This document shows positions 41,350 through 41,651 of a stretch of 41,651 nt of DNA, piece by piece. The position numbers were made by a program, and so were the translations under genes. This DNA comes from Bacteroidales bacterium (GTDB lineage Bacteria > Bacteroidota > Bacteroidia > Bacteroidales > UBA932), in assembly GCA_017959005.1 (NCBI GenBank), contig JAGDBO010000020.1, positions 1 through 41,651 on the forward strand, in the 5' to 3' direction. Numbering within the stretch: the first letter of the stretch is position 1; each line of letters starts with the position of its first letter. The notes beneath the pieces were generated by a model, which was not told the origin of the DNA, did no database searches, and saw only the letters and a program-made list of their open reading frames with translations.

Positions 41350-41651
41350 ATGAAATGGAAGACACTAGAAAAAATCTTATTGGTCACCAGATTGATAGGG
41401 CTACTGTTCTTTATTTACACCATCATTTGTTTCGGGGTAACAGAAAAGTATAATCTTGATGGTATTGGAAACCACTCGGCTTATCAACTCTACTGGAACT
41501 GCCTTGTTGTATGTTGTCTTTTTCTTCTTTTCGATTGTGTCGCTCAGATAATAAAAGTGGCTAATCCCCAAAATATTGCCCCTTATATAATTCAGGCAAT
41601 ATTGTATACTGCTTCTGTTGCATTAGTAATAATAATGATTGCAAACTATCC
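41350..41651 (+). CDS. Partial multi-pass membrane protein
   Basis: At least 100 residues, running off the window end. Starts at ATG 41350; three hydrophobic segments are visible (about 8-28, 50-66, 82-98). No family recognised. Its upstream region carries the repeated AAACTAATGTGCT motif. Confidence 0.55.
   Translation, partial: MKWKTLEKILLVTRLIGLLFFIYTIICFGVTEKYNLDGIGNHSAYQLYWNCLVVCCLFLLFDCVAQIIKVANPQNIAPYIIQAILYTASVALVIIMIANY

Noticed and set aside
1-41651. CRISPR array, rRNA genes, complete insertion sequences
   Set aside because: No regularly spaced repeat array, rRNA signature or transposase gene was seen on either strand.

Overview
The window looks like a chromosomal segment of a Bacteroidota bacterium, most likely order Bacteroidales. 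Signs are: repeated promoter matches to the Bacteroidota pattern TTTG / TAnnTTTG; a lipoprotein with a Gly-rich export signal after its lipobox Cys; a DUF2723 membrane protein; DUF4271 next to hemD; a gingipain-like clan CD peptidase; an Mpi-type serine invertase; and the rpsL-rpsG-fusA-rpsJ order. Genus cannot be fixed from sequence reading alone.

Layout. 1-1100 is a gene-poor, probably decayed accessory stretch with ORF remnants, clustered hairpins, a 12-bp tandem repeat and a strong terminator hairpin. It abuts a truncated AraC-type membrane regulator pseudogene (1104-1310, minus). 1309-12878 holds a Na/Pi symporter, a large outer-membrane protein with an HExxH peptidase motif, uvrC, a two-domain acyltransferase, and the minus-strand operon SUI1 - DUF4271 - hemD - rnpA/yidD, in which RnpA and YidD are fused and HemD carries a histone-H1-like tail. 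12958-24031 holds a DUF2723 protein, the minus operon rdgB - recO - GH3 - LuxE-like, and the plus operon S41 protease - thioesterase - GH18 lipoprotein. 24028-28649 holds a U32 protein with a polyprenyl synthetase (minus) and rsgA with a MATE transporter (plus).

28650-32632 is an accessory island: an Mpi-like invertase with a 28-bp near-perfect palindrome upstream, then a DpnII-type (GATC) restriction-modification operon of four genes, one an unrecognised 187-residue protein. 32688-37026 holds a C25-like cysteine peptidase and a ctlX-rocD citrulline/ornithine catabolic pair. 37169-40533 is rpsL-rpsG-fusA-rpsJ. The ribosomal operon does not continue into rplC: it is followed by a CAT-anticodon tRNA with an unusual T-loop, a terminator, and small accessory ORFs running to the window end.

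Most notable candidates: the RnpA-YidD fusion; an in-frame palindromic repeat invading the LuxE-like gene; the dimer-site-like palindrome before the invertase; the tRNA with a swapped 54/58 T-loop pair; histone-like tails on metabolic enzymes; and the unknown protein inside the DpnII operon.
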